Assembly: GCF_014279995.1 (NCBI RefSeq)
Contig: NZ_CP047935.1
Coordinates: forward strand, 2,997,494 to 3,061,493
Length of the DNA stretch: 64,000 nucleotides
From: Synechococcus sp. BIOS-E4-1
GTDB taxonomy: Bacteria > Cyanobacteriota > Cyanobacteriia > PCC-6307 > Cyanobiaceae
Direction: 5' to 3'
Shown here in pieces: positions 27,508 through 35,516 of this stretch. The translations under genes were made by a program, and so were the position numbers. The notes below the pieces were generated by a model, which was not told where the DNA came from, did not search any database, and saw only the letters and a program-made list of their open reading frames with translations. Numbering within the stretch: the first letter of the stretch is position 1; every line of letters starts with the position of its first letter.

Positions 27508-29355
27508 ATGACGTCATCTGAGTCACTGCAGGTCTCCATCGGCGGAGACATCTGGTGGGGCGGCTTCACTGCCGCACTGGCCGTCACCAATAAGAGCGAT
27601 CAGGCGCTTGAAAGCTGGAGCATCAGCTTCACCAGTCCCCATCAACTGGATCCCAATGCCTGGGGAGTCGCCCTCGAAAGCGAACAATTGGACAACGGAC
27701 TGACGCGCTACACCCTCTCAGGAACGGGTTGGGGCAGTCGCATCCCAGCTGGCGAAACCATCAATGTTGGCTTCAACGGAGCGCAGGGCACTGACCTTGG
27801 ACGCGATGGCAACCTCACCGAGGGGATGTTGTTCTCAGCGACAAGCCTTGCCTTCAGCGACAGCTCCAACGCAGATTCCGGCTCCAGCATGAGCATGGAC
27901 GAGGCATCAACTACTGAGACATCCACTGCTGAGACATCCAACGGTGGGATGGCCAACGGTGGGATGGCCAACGGTGAGACATCGATCAGCGAAACATCCA
28001 TCAGCGAAACATCCATCAGCGAAACATCCATCAGCGAAACATCCATCAGCGAAACATCCATCAGCGAAACATCCATGGGCGAAGCATCCATCAGCGAAAC
28101 ATCCATGGGCGAAGCATCCATGGCAGCTTCCAGCTCTAACGCTGCCGGCATGGACGCTGCAGGAATGGGCGGGCATGCCGGCCACGATCACGCCATGCAT
28201 CAGCACGCTGCCGCGGAGGGGGCTTACACGGATATCAACAGCTGGGGAAGCTTCCACGGCTCCAATCACAATTCCGAGCACAACGAACTGGTCGGAGGCC
28301 GCACAGCGATTACCACCGAAGCCTTGGAGGCCTACAACGGCCTGCGTGCTTTCTCAGGTCTTGAAGCTGTTGGCATTGAGACCGTCGGTGAATGGGCTTT
28401 TGCCAACGGTCTGACCAACAATTCGCAGGCATGGGGCGATGACACCAAGGGGGTCGGCCTTTGGTATGCCATGCAGGGAGCGAAGGTGGGTTGGATTGCT
28501 GATCAGGCCTATGACCCTCAGATCCTCGCTGACATCCAACGAACGGCACGACTGGGATCCCAGGACGACGTGATGGGAATGGTCCGTGAGTTTGGCCATG
28601 AGGGATTCGCCGACTACATCGAGCAATCCGGATTGCGGGAGACCTTCATCAACACCTTGAAAATGGAGCCCCATTACGGAGGCTGGATGCATGGCCGCAC
28701 CCATGGATTTTTGAACATCGAAGATGTCGCGATTGCTCACGACATCAATCACCTCACGGTTCTGGGATGGGATCAGGACCAACCCTTCATGAATGACACC
28801 TTTGACTGGCCGCAATGGCCGGCACTGGATGTTTCCGATTCCACGGTGATCAACTACTACCAGGGGATTGTGTCTCTGGGTGATCCACTGGGGCAGAATC
28901 TCGAAGCGTTGTCCAACCCTGGAACCCTCAAGCAGGAGCAACAACCCGTTCCTTCTCCAGAACCCATCCTCCCCGATTCACAGCCTGAAGAGACTGATCA
29001 GCTAACAGGCAAACCACTTGATGTAGAGGTCAGCGGCGATCTTTGGTGGGGCGGCTTGACAGCCTCCCTCACAGTGAACAACCAGAGCGAACAGCAACTT
29101 GATCGTTGGTCGCTGAGTTTCAACAGCAACCACAGGTTTTATGGCGAATCCTGGGGAATAGACGTGACCACTGAACAATTGGATGGAGAGCTCTATCGCT
29201 ACGAACTCTCCGGAGCGGACTGGGGCTCATCCATTGGTGCTGGTCAGTCGCTGACGGTGGGATTCAATGCCCTTTCGACTACGGATCTTGGCAGAGATGG
29301 AGTGCTAACAGAAGACATGCTGCTGGCTTCAGGGAGCGAAATCAGTCAGCTGTAA
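27508..29355 (+). CDS. protein with two CBM2-like domains flanking a pentapeptide-repeat linker and an unknown domain
   Basis: A 615-residue protein. Residues about 7-112 and 503-608 are two similar domains, each with GDIWWGG/GDLWWGG, a WSISF/WSLSF strand, and GAGQ/PAGE followed by VGFN and DLGRDG; this looks like the family 2 carbohydrate-binding (cellulose/chitin-binding) fold. Between them are ten near-perfect ETSIS-type repeats (157-206), a Gly/Ala/Met/His patch (GGHAGHDHAMHQH) and a roughly 240-residue domain I do not recognise, with FGHEGFADYIE, HGRTHGF and AIAHDINHL. No signal peptide is seen at the N-terminus. The role is unknown; an extracellular binding or surface protein is an inference. 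Confidence 0.75.
   Translation: MTSSESLQVSIGGDIWWGGFTAALAVTNKSDQALESWSISFTSPHQLDPNAWGVALESEQLDNGLTRYTLSGTGWGSRIPAGETINVGFNGAQGTDLGRDGNLTEGMLFSATSLAFSDSSNADSGSSMSMDEASTTETSTAETSNGGMANGGMANGETSISETSISETSISETSISETSISETSISETSMGEASISETSMGEASMAASSSNAAGMDAAGMGGHAGHDHAMHQHAAAEGAYTDINSWGSFHGSNHNSEHNELVGGRTAITTEALEAYNGLRAFSGLEAVGIETVGEWAFANGLTNNSQAWGDDTKGVGLWYAMQGAKVGWIADQAYDPQILADIQRTARLGSQDDVMGMVREFGHEGFADYIEQSGLRETFINTLKMEPHYGGWMHGRTHGFLNIEDVAIAHDINHLTVLGWDQDQPFMNDTFDWPQWPALDVSDSTVINYYQGIVSLGDPLGQNLEALSNPGTLKQEQQPVPSPEPILPDSQPEETDQLTGKPLDVEVSGDLWWGGLTASLTVNNQSEQQLDRWSLSFNSNHRFYGESWGIDVTTEQLDGELYRYELSGADWGSSIGAGQSLTVGFNALSTTDLGRDGVLTEDMLLASGSEISQL
27976..28125 (+). repeat. ten tandem 15-bp units encoding ETSIS/ETSMG-type repeats
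   Basis: Ten in-frame 15-base units of the form gaaacatccatcagc, with small changes in the first and last units, encode a Ser/Thr/Glu/Ile linker. Just before it, a ggtgggatggccaac unit is also repeated. Near-identity at DNA level suggests recent slippage or unequal crossing-over, so copy number may vary among strains. Confidence 0.95.
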
Positions 29356-29467
29356 CCAAGGCTGCGATTCCTCAGGGTGCACCGAAACCAGTCCAGAAGC
29401 CTGAATCACCCCGTCGACACCGATGAGATGATTCGGGCTCATCTAGCAAGGATCGAATCTCAGTTTC

Positions 29468-29481
29468 AGGATAAAAATCCT
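29468..29481. other. small palindrome upstream of the glutamate-receptor-like gene
   Basis: The sequence AGGAT AAAA ATCCT can form a five-base-pair hairpin, and it is followed by TTATAAG, which could be a -10 element. It lies about 70 bases before the proposed start of the next gene. This is weak evidence for a promoter or regulator site and nothing more specific. Confidence 0.3.
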
Positions 29482-29549
29482 TATAAGTTATCGTGATTTA
29501 CCCTGGATGCTCCCCGCATTTTGACTGGTGAGTCGTGCGTCGAGATTCG

Positions 29550-30662
29550 ATGCCCAAGCTAATGAGAACCATTGTGATGTTGGGCCTAGGTGCATTCATG
29601 GCATGCACCATGGGGAATTTGAGTTGCAAAGTCCGCGCCAGTGAGAACATCTCGGACGAACAAGAACCAGTCAACGTGATTTGGCACCCTGATCCACCTT
29701 ATGCATTAAACGAAAACGAGATACCAACAGGATTTGAGATCGATCTCTGGAGGATGATCGCCGAGACCAGGAAGATCCCATACCGCATCACACGAGCTCA
29801 TACCTTTGGAGAGCTTCTCGAAGCAATTGGCAGTGGACGCGCAGACGTGGCAATGGGAGGGATTTTAATCAACGAAAATCGCAGCAAACGCTTCGAGTTC
29901 AGCTTTCCAACAGCCACGAGCGAGTTCAAAATTTATGAGCTGAAACAGGAAAGGTCGACAGCACTTCGCCTGCTCCAGGTGACAACTTCCAAGGAAGTAC
30001 TCCTGATCTTTGCGGGAGTTGCTCTAATCGCCTGCTTCTTCGCAGTACCGGTTTGGCTGCTTGAACGCAATCGACTCGATCTTATTCACGAAAAGAAACG
30101 CCACCAACTGATTCTGATCCTCCAGAAAACCCTCTTACTCTCTACAGATCACACACAAAAATCCAAAACTCGGATCATTTCGATTATCTCATTATTTGCA
30201 AGAGTCTTATTAACAGCTTACTTCGCTTCTTACATCCTAAAAACAGCCAATAATGTTCAGAAGAGTAGCGAACAGGAAGTCATCACTTCGCTCGACAGTC
30301 CAACTCTCCAAGGAAAAACCTTTGCTTCTTTAACAGATTCCATTCAGGGGTCTATTCTGAAAGCCAAAGGCATCAAACAGATCAGCTGCGAGCTGATACC
30401 TGAATGCCTGCAACAACTTGAAGACGGTCGCGCTGATGCAATCCTCGCAGACGAACAGAGCATGCAAACCGCGCTTCAACAGACGCCTTACTCACTCAAT
30501 ATCAAGCCAACGAGTGAAACCCTGACAACATTATTTATCGCCTACGGGATGTCAAAAAACTTCCTGGATGATCCCCGCTCAGGGGCTATCAACGACGCAA
30601 TAGCTCGTAGCTATTACGACGGAACTTATGCCAAACTGAGCCAGACCTGGCTGCGCAAATAG
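29550..30662 (+). CDS. ionotropic glutamate receptor (GluR0)-like protein with degenerate pore loop
   Basis: An unusual membrane protein (375 residues from GTG 29535, 370 from ATG 29550). A signal/hydrophobic segment is followed by half of a periplasmic amino-acid-binding fold (S1: PPYALNENEIPTGFEIDLWR, GRADVAMGGI, ENRSKRFEFSFP), a transmembrane helix (about 155-176), a short loop, a second helix (about 213-235, containing LLTAYFASYI), then the second binding half (S2: LQGKTFASLTDSIQGS, GRADAILADE). This order is that of the prokaryotic GluR0 channels. The loop between the helices (LILILQKTLLLSTDHTQK) lacks the TVGYG potassium filter. AT-rich compared with neighbours. Residue numbers count from 29535. 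Confidence 0.78.
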   Translation: MPKLMRTIVMLGLGAFMACTMGNLSCKVRASENISDEQEPVNVIWHPDPPYALNENEIPTGFEIDLWRMIAETRKIPYRITRAHTFGELLEAIGSGRADVAMGGILINENRSKRFEFSFPTATSEFKIYELKQERSTALRLLQVTTSKEVLLIFAGVALIACFFAVPVWLLERNRLDLIHEKKRHQLILILQKTLLLSTDHTQKSKTRIISIISLFARVLLTAYFASYILKTANNVQKSSEQEVITSLDSPTLQGKTFASLTDSIQGSILKAKGIKQISCELIPECLQQLEDGRADAILADEQSMQTALQQTPYSLNIKPTSETLTTLFIAYGMSKNFLDDPRSGAINDAIARSYYDGTYAKLSQTWLRK

Positions 30663-31128
30663 CAACATATCTGCAGATATTATCTACAGTCAAAGTGATG
30701 CTGTCCTCTCCCAACAAGATGACATCAGACATCAGCCGCAACAGGTCGCGCAAGAACCTCTCAAAAGCAATCTCCAAAAACATCAGGAGCTGATCTCACG
30801 GCCAAGCACTGGAACAGATCATCGTTTCTGATCATTCAAAATCCTCATTTAACCAAGAAAAGTCTAGATATTACCCAGAGCAGCACAGCTGACTGTGACT
30901 GACGACATAAGAGAGAGAGAGAGAGAGAGAGAGAGCTCCGCATGAATACACTCAAGCCAGGGCAATCGGGGACAGACATTTCCAGAAATTTGACGACAGC
31001 GTCACAGAAGCCATGAAGGCAACAACTGAGCCAAACGATTTCGGCTTAAGCTTCGATGCCAAGCCCTAGGGCGGCAGATCATCCATCTCATTGCTAACAA
31101 GGCATTAACGCCGACGCCCAAACAGGCA
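30663..31128. other. 466-base region without a clear gene
   Basis: Between the receptor-like gene and the subtilase I see no convincing coding region. It contains a (GA)n tract (30911-30935) and, seven bases after it, a short open frame of 24 codons (30942-31016, MNTLKPGQSG...), which is too short to be supported. The region is AT-rich and probably holds the promoter of the subtilase gene. Confidence 0.6.
30911..30935. repeat. (GA)n dinucleotide microsatellite, about 12.5 units
   Basis: A perfect run of alternating G and A. On the plus strand it is rich in GAGAG, which can act like a ribosome-binding tract, and an ATG follows at 30942. Such long dinucleotide runs are rare in compact cyanobacterial genomes. 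Confidence 0.97.
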
Positions 31129-33171
31129 ATGAGCATTGAATCAGTCCAGCCCGGCTTCTTCACTAGCGAGCACAAAAGCTATCAAGACTTTATCAATACA
31201 TACTTCAAGAATTACGATAAAACAATAGGGCATTACACATCGTTTGAAGTAACCGAAACAACTAGTTTATTCGCACAGCTCAATGATTTACCTTTTGATA
31301 TAGATCTCTATCTAGGAAAAATCGACGAAAGCACTGGCGAGCCTGAAAGCACTGTCAAGCCTCTTGCCCCCGACATCTACAACAGCTCCACCAATCCCAA
31401 CCAAGAAGAAGAAAGCTTTTTTGCCCAACTTGAACCAGGGGAATACTGGCTGAGCCTGAAAATCAATCATGAAGAGAATCAAATCACCTGGCCAACAAAA
31501 GATCAACAACTTAAGGCCTTTGAATTTAAAGTTGATGGGCAAATATTCAACAAAACAACAAAGCTAAGCAATGACTCATTGTTCAATCAGCAGTGGTATC
31601 TCTTTAACAGAGGTGTCCCTGATGCGGATATCTCCGCACAAGAAGGTTGGAATTTAGCGTATGATGCTTCGAATATTCAAATTGCCATTATTGACACGGG
31701 GGTCGACGTCAACCATCCGGACCTGATCGGGAACCTTTGGCACAACCCAGACGAAATTGCAAACAACGGAAATGACGACGATGGCAACGGAAAAGCGGAT
31801 GACATTCACGGCTGGAACTTTATTACCAACACCCCCAATATAGTCGCCAACAAAAATACATCCCATGGAACACATGTAGCGGGGATCGCTGCAGCTCAAG
31901 GAAACAATAATCTAGGTATAACAGGCGTTGCATGGGACGCGCAGCTGATGACACTAGATGTAGAAAATGGAGACCCACTAAACGCGGAAGATCCAAACTT
32001 TTACACACATATTGTTCCTGAAGCCATTCGCTATGCCGTCGACAATGGAGCCGATATTATCAATATGTCATTTGGCCAGAGAACCAAGCTAAGTAGTGAT
32101 CAATATTGGGCCCAAAAAAACATACCGCTGGTTGAGGCATTCCAACATGCCTACGACAATGATGTGTTCATCACCGTCGCAGCCGGCAACGAAGGAGAGC
32201 CTTACTACAATCGGGATATGTGGGATGGCGTGGGCAATCTTGATCGATACTTTGATGTGCCCGCCAGCTTTAGCGAAAGCTTTGGAAATATTGCTTCCGT
32301 CGCCTCAACAAATATTCAAAATGACAAGGCAAGTTATAGCAATTTTGGGCAATCAATTTCCATTGCCGCGCCTGGAGGTGATGGCCCCCACCTAGAAACA
32401 TATATTCTCAGCACAGTACCTACAAACACTGGCTCCATCGAAGACCACTACGATTACATGGCTGGCACATCACAAGCCGCACCTTTGGTTGCAGGCATGG
32501 CGGCCTTAATCCGTGCTCAGGATGCACAAATCACAGCAACGGAAACTCTGGCAATACTCCGAGCGGGGGCACAACGCAACCCACGCTTGATGCCCTATGT
32601 GAACCAGGGTTACCAAGCCAATCTCTACGATTCATTGTTGCTGGCACAGAGCTGGGAAGGTCCGAACACCCTGACCAAGATCGGCCAAGAAAGTGCTCCA
32701 GTGATGAATCTCACCGCACTAACGACATCACAAGCCCTTACAGGCCAACTAACACTGAGCCGTGATACTGAGCACGACTCAGTCATTGGCTTCTATCGCG
32801 TACTTGATACCAATGGAACAGTGCTCGATGCACTCGGCAACAGCATCAAACCGGGCGATGCCAACTATCAATCCATCGCTCTCAATGCAGGTAATCTGGT
32901 GAATGGGCTGACCAATCTTGAAATCAACAACGAGGGAAGTAGCCTTGTGGATTACTCAATTTCCAGCTCAATCAAGGGCACCTATCTAGCGCCCTACATC
33001 ATCAGTGGAGACAACACCTGGTTTGCCTGGAGCGAGGCCAACAGTGATGGTCTGAATCGCTTCAAAGTGCTGGGTGCCAATCGCTTTGGGTTTGAGGATC
33101 AGGCTGGCATTGCCGGAGAAGGTGATTTCAACGATCTGGTGCTGAACTTCGCGAGCCAGCAGATCCTTTGA
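31129..33171 (+). CDS. subtilisin-like serine protease (S8 family) with DUF4114-like end
   Basis: A 680-residue protease. The catalytic triad is clear: Asp189 in AIIDTGVDVNHPDL, His246 in SHGTHVAG and Ser448 in AGTSQAAP; Asn354 in AAGNEG forms the oxyanion hole. NGNDDDGNGKADD just after the Asp resembles a calcium loop. Residues about 1-115 look like a beta-sandwich prepeptidase domain (TSFEVTETTSLFAQL, EPGEYWLSL). The end, NRFGFEDQAGIAGEGDFNDLVLNF, fits the DUF4114 type found in many secreted cyanobacterial proteins. No Sec signal peptide is present, so type I secretion is plausible but not shown. The first half is AT-rich. Confidence 0.88.
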   Translation: MSIESVQPGFFTSEHKSYQDFINTYFKNYDKTIGHYTSFEVTETTSLFAQLNDLPFDIDLYLGKIDESTGEPESTVKPLAPDIYNSSTNPNQEEESFFAQLEPGEYWLSLKINHEENQITWPTKDQQLKAFEFKVDGQIFNKTTKLSNDSLFNQQWYLFNRGVPDADISAQEGWNLAYDASNIQIAIIDTGVDVNHPDLIGNLWHNPDEIANNGNDDDGNGKADDIHGWNFITNTPNIVANKNTSHGTHVAGIAAAQGNNNLGITGVAWDAQLMTLDVENGDPLNAEDPNFYTHIVPEAIRYAVDNGADIINMSFGQRTKLSSDQYWAQKNIPLVEAFQHAYDNDVFITVAAGNEGEPYYNRDMWDGVGNLDRYFDVPASFSESFGNIASVASTNIQNDKASYSNFGQSISIAAPGGDGPHLETYILSTVPTNTGSIEDHYDYMAGTSQAAPLVAGMAALIRAQDAQITATETLAILRAGAQRNPRLMPYVNQGYQANLYDSLLLAQSWEGPNTLTKIGQESAPVMNLTALTTSQALTGQLTLSRDTEHDSVIGFYRVLDTNGTVLDALGNSIKPGDANYQSIALNAGNLVNGLTNLEINNEGSSLVDYSISSSIKGTYLAPYIISGDNTWFAWSEANSDGLNRFKVLGANRFGFEDQAGIAGEGDFNDLVLNFASQQIL

Positions 33172-33178
33172 TCGTGCA

Positions 33179-34171
33179 CTAGGAACGGCGTCTTAGGACC
33201 GCCAACAATTTTTCCAGCACCGGCGGGATCGGTGCCTCAAACAGCATCCGCTTCCGTGTGATGGGGTGGTCCAAGCCCAGCTGAAAGGCATGCAGGGCCT
33301 GGCCGGGCAACTCAATCGGCAATTTGCGGCAGCGGCTGTAAGTGGGATCGCCCACCACCGGGTGATTGATGTGCGCGCAATGCACCCGGATCTGGTGGGT
33401 GCGGCCGGTGTCGAGCTTGAAGCGCAACAGCGAATAATCGCCGAGCCGCTCCTCGAGGTTCCAGTGCGTGCAGGCATGACGTCCAGTCTCACCACTCACC
33501 ACCGCATATTTTTTGCGATCGACGGGATGACGACCGATCGCCCCCACGATCGTGCCGCTGTCACCTGTGGGCACACCATGCACCACCGCCAGGTACTCAC
33601 GTGAAGCGATGCGCTTCTGAATCTGACTCTGGAGGCGCACCAGAGCCTCCTGGCTCTTGGCAATCACGATGCAACCGGTGGTGTCCTTGTCGAGACGATG
33701 GACGATGCCGGGTCGCAGCTTGCCGCTGATCCCCGGCAAATCAGGGCAGTGGTGCAGCAAACCATTCACCAGCGTGCCGTCTTTGTTGCCGGGTGCCGGA
33801 TGCACGGTGAGACCAGCCGGTTTGTTGATCACGATCAGATGCTCATCCTCAAAAAGCACATCGAGATCCATCGGCTGCGGCTTCAGATAGGGCAGCGGCT
33901 CCGGCGGTGGCATCCAAAGCTGCACCTCATCGCCCTGGCGCAGGGGTGTCTTGGCCTTGCCGGTCTTGCCGTTCACACGCACATAACCGGCATCAATGAA
34001 CTTCTGAATGCGGGCGCGACTCTGCTCAGTGCGCTGACTCACCAGCCAACGGTCAAGCCGCATCGGCAGCGGTTTGGGATAGGTGAGCGACAGCAGCTCA
34101 CCCTCGCCCTCGCCGAACCCGTCGGTGAACGTTTCTTCCGGCAGCGGAGGGCGACTCCAGACACGACTCAT
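33179..34171 (-). CDS. rluD: RluA/RluD-family pseudouridine synthase
   Basis: A 330-residue pseudouridine synthase acting on rRNA. An S4 RNA-binding domain (about 35-95: RLDRWLVSQRTEQSRARIQKFI, VNGK) precedes the catalytic domain with the active Asp in HRLDKDTTGCIVIAK, and with KPAGLTVHPAPG and GRTHQIRVH. This is the classical RluC/RluD layout; the exact target site cannot be told. Its start overlaps the end of rbgA by four bases, so it is the last gene of a usp-rbgA-rluD run. Confidence 0.9.
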   Translation of the reverse strand: MSRVWSRPPLPEETFTDGFGEGEGELLSLTYPKPLPMRLDRWLVSQRTEQSRARIQKFIDAGYVRVNGKTGKAKTPLRQGDEVQLWMPPPEPLPYLKPQPMDLDVLFEDEHLIVINKPAGLTVHPAPGNKDGTLVNGLLHHCPDLPGISGKLRPGIVHRLDKDTTGCIVIAKSQEALVRLQSQIQKRIASREYLAVVHGVPTGDSGTIVGAIGRHPVDRKKYAVVSGETGRHACTHWNLEERLGDYSLLRFKLDTGRTHQIRVHCAHINHPVVGDPTYSRCRKLPIELPGQALHAFQLGLDHPITRKRMLFEAPIPPVLEKLLAVLRRRS

Positions 34172-35034
34172 GCCGGCAACTCCAAAGCGATGCTGCCCAG
34201 CGCCGACTTACGAAAGTCATCCAGCAACCTCTGAGCCATTCGCGCCGTGTCACCGGAGGTGTGGCGCAGTGCCACGGCCTGAAGCCAGAGGGCTGGGTCT
34301 TCGGTCTCACCCGCAAGAGGTGTTCCATACCGCCCTTGCAACACAGCAAGCGCCACACCGGAAGACTGCTGCTGCTGCAGACCCATCAGCAGCCGCAAAA
34401 ACGCCTGAGCGACGAGTTCACCGTCATAGGCCGCCTGGCCGATGTCATCACAGAGGGCCAGATGCAACGCGGCCTGCTGATCATCAAGCCTGGGTGGCAG
34501 CACTCCCGGTGCATCCAGCAGGTCGATGTCCTGGCCAAGGCGCACCCAGCGCAGGGTGCGGGTGACGCCAGCCCGGCGAGCACTCGCCACCACCTTCTGC
34601 TTCACCAGCCTGTTGATCAGCGCTGATTTGCCCACGTTGGGAAAACCCAGAGTGAGCGCTCGCACAGGCCTGGGGCGCATGCCCCTGTTACGCCGCCGTT
34701 CGTTCAGCTGGTCGCCGGCGCGAATGGCAGCCTGCTGCACCTGTTTGACCCCGGTGCCCGCCTTGGCGTCACACCACAGCGTGCGCTGACCCCGGCCTTT
34801 GAACCATGCCTCCCAGGAGCTTCGCGCTTCAGCCGTGACCATGTCGCGACGGTTGATCACCAGCAGGTGTTGCTTGCCCTTGATCCAACGGCTGAGGTGG
34901 GGATGGCCGGTGGCCAGAGGGATGCGTGCGTCACGGACCTCGATCACCAGATCCACCTTGTCGAGATTGCGCCGGAGTTGTTGCTCCGCCTTGGCGATGT
35001 GGCCGGGGTACCACTGAATCGGTGGTGAACTCAC
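34168..35034 (-). CDS. rbgA: ribosome biogenesis GTPase YlqF/RbgA
   Basis: A circularly permuted GTPase of 288 residues needed for late assembly of the large ribosomal subunit. The motif order is permuted: IQWYPGHIAKAE at the start, the G4 motif NRRD near residue 60, then the P-loop GFPNVGKSALIN (about 130-141) and G3 DAPG. It overlaps both neighbours by four bases (universal stress gene upstream, rluD downstream), so these three genes are translationally linked. Confidence 0.92.
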   Translation of the reverse strand: MSSPPIQWYPGHIAKAEQQLRRNLDKVDLVIEVRDARIPLATGHPHLSRWIKGKQHLLVINRRDMVTAEARSSWEAWFKGRGQRTLWCDAKAGTGVKQVQQAAIRAGDQLNERRRNRGMRPRPVRALTLGFPNVGKSALINRLVKQKVVASARRAGVTRTLRWVRLGQDIDLLDAPGVLPPRLDDQQAALHLALCDDIGQAAYDGELVAQAFLRLLMGLQQQQSSGVALAVLQGRYGTPLAGETEDPALWLQAVALRHTSGDTARMAQRLLDDFRKSALGSIALELPA

Positions 35035-35414
35035 GGCACCACCAACACAGGACAGGACACCAGCTGAAGCACCCGTGCAGCCGTGCAGCCGCTGTCGGAT
35101 TCCAAGTTCACACCCCTTGTTCCCATCACGATCACATCCACATTCAACTCATCAGCCACATCAGAAATCACAGAGGCCGTTTGGCCACTGCGCTCAATCT
35201 TCTGGCAGCTGAAACCAGCCTGTTCAAAGCGTTCGCGGGTCTGGTCAAGCCTCCCTGCAACCGCTTCATGGTCATGCTTCTGAGAACGTTCTGACTGCAG
35301 CACCGACAGAAGCACCAATCGACTGCCGTAACGGCGCGCGAGCTCCAGAGCCTTGTCCACTGTCTCCAGGGCCTCATCGCTCTGATCGATCGGGAAGAGG
35401 ACGGTCTTGAACAT
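35031..35414 (-). CDS. universal stress protein (UspA family)
   Basis: A 127-residue single-domain Usp protein. It begins MFKTVLFPIDQSDEALE, and the C-terminal nucleotide-binding stretch VIVMGTRGVNL...GCTAARVLQLVSCPVLVVP is present. The usual ATP-binding motif has the form G-2x-G-9x-G-[ST]; here the last part reads SGCTA, close to the consensus, so ATP binding is possible. It is the first gene of the usp-rbgA-rluD run and is divergent from pgk with about 100 bases between the two starts. Confidence 0.88.
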   Translation of the reverse strand: MFKTVLFPIDQSDEALETVDKALELARRYGSRLVLLSVLQSERSQKHDHEAVAGRLDQTRERFEQAGFSCQKIERSGQTASVISDVADELNVDVIVMGTRGVNLESDSGCTAARVLQLVSCPVLVVP

Positions 35415-35516
35415 TCACACGACCTCCGGCCAATGCCCTTTAAGCCAGTCCTAGCGCTGGGCCTGCAGAACTCGGGTTAATCTCTCCCCGTTTTCTTACC
35501 GCACCACACAACCCTC

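Noticed and set aside
27976..28125. Regular repeats that might suggest a CRISPR array
   Set aside because: The 15-base units follow each other directly without spacers, stay in frame and encode a peptide linker; there are no cas genes.
27708..28151. Long minus-strand frame with repeated MDVSL units
   Set aside because: It is only the reverse of the ETSIS repeat region in the plus-strand gene; no start context or homology is seen.
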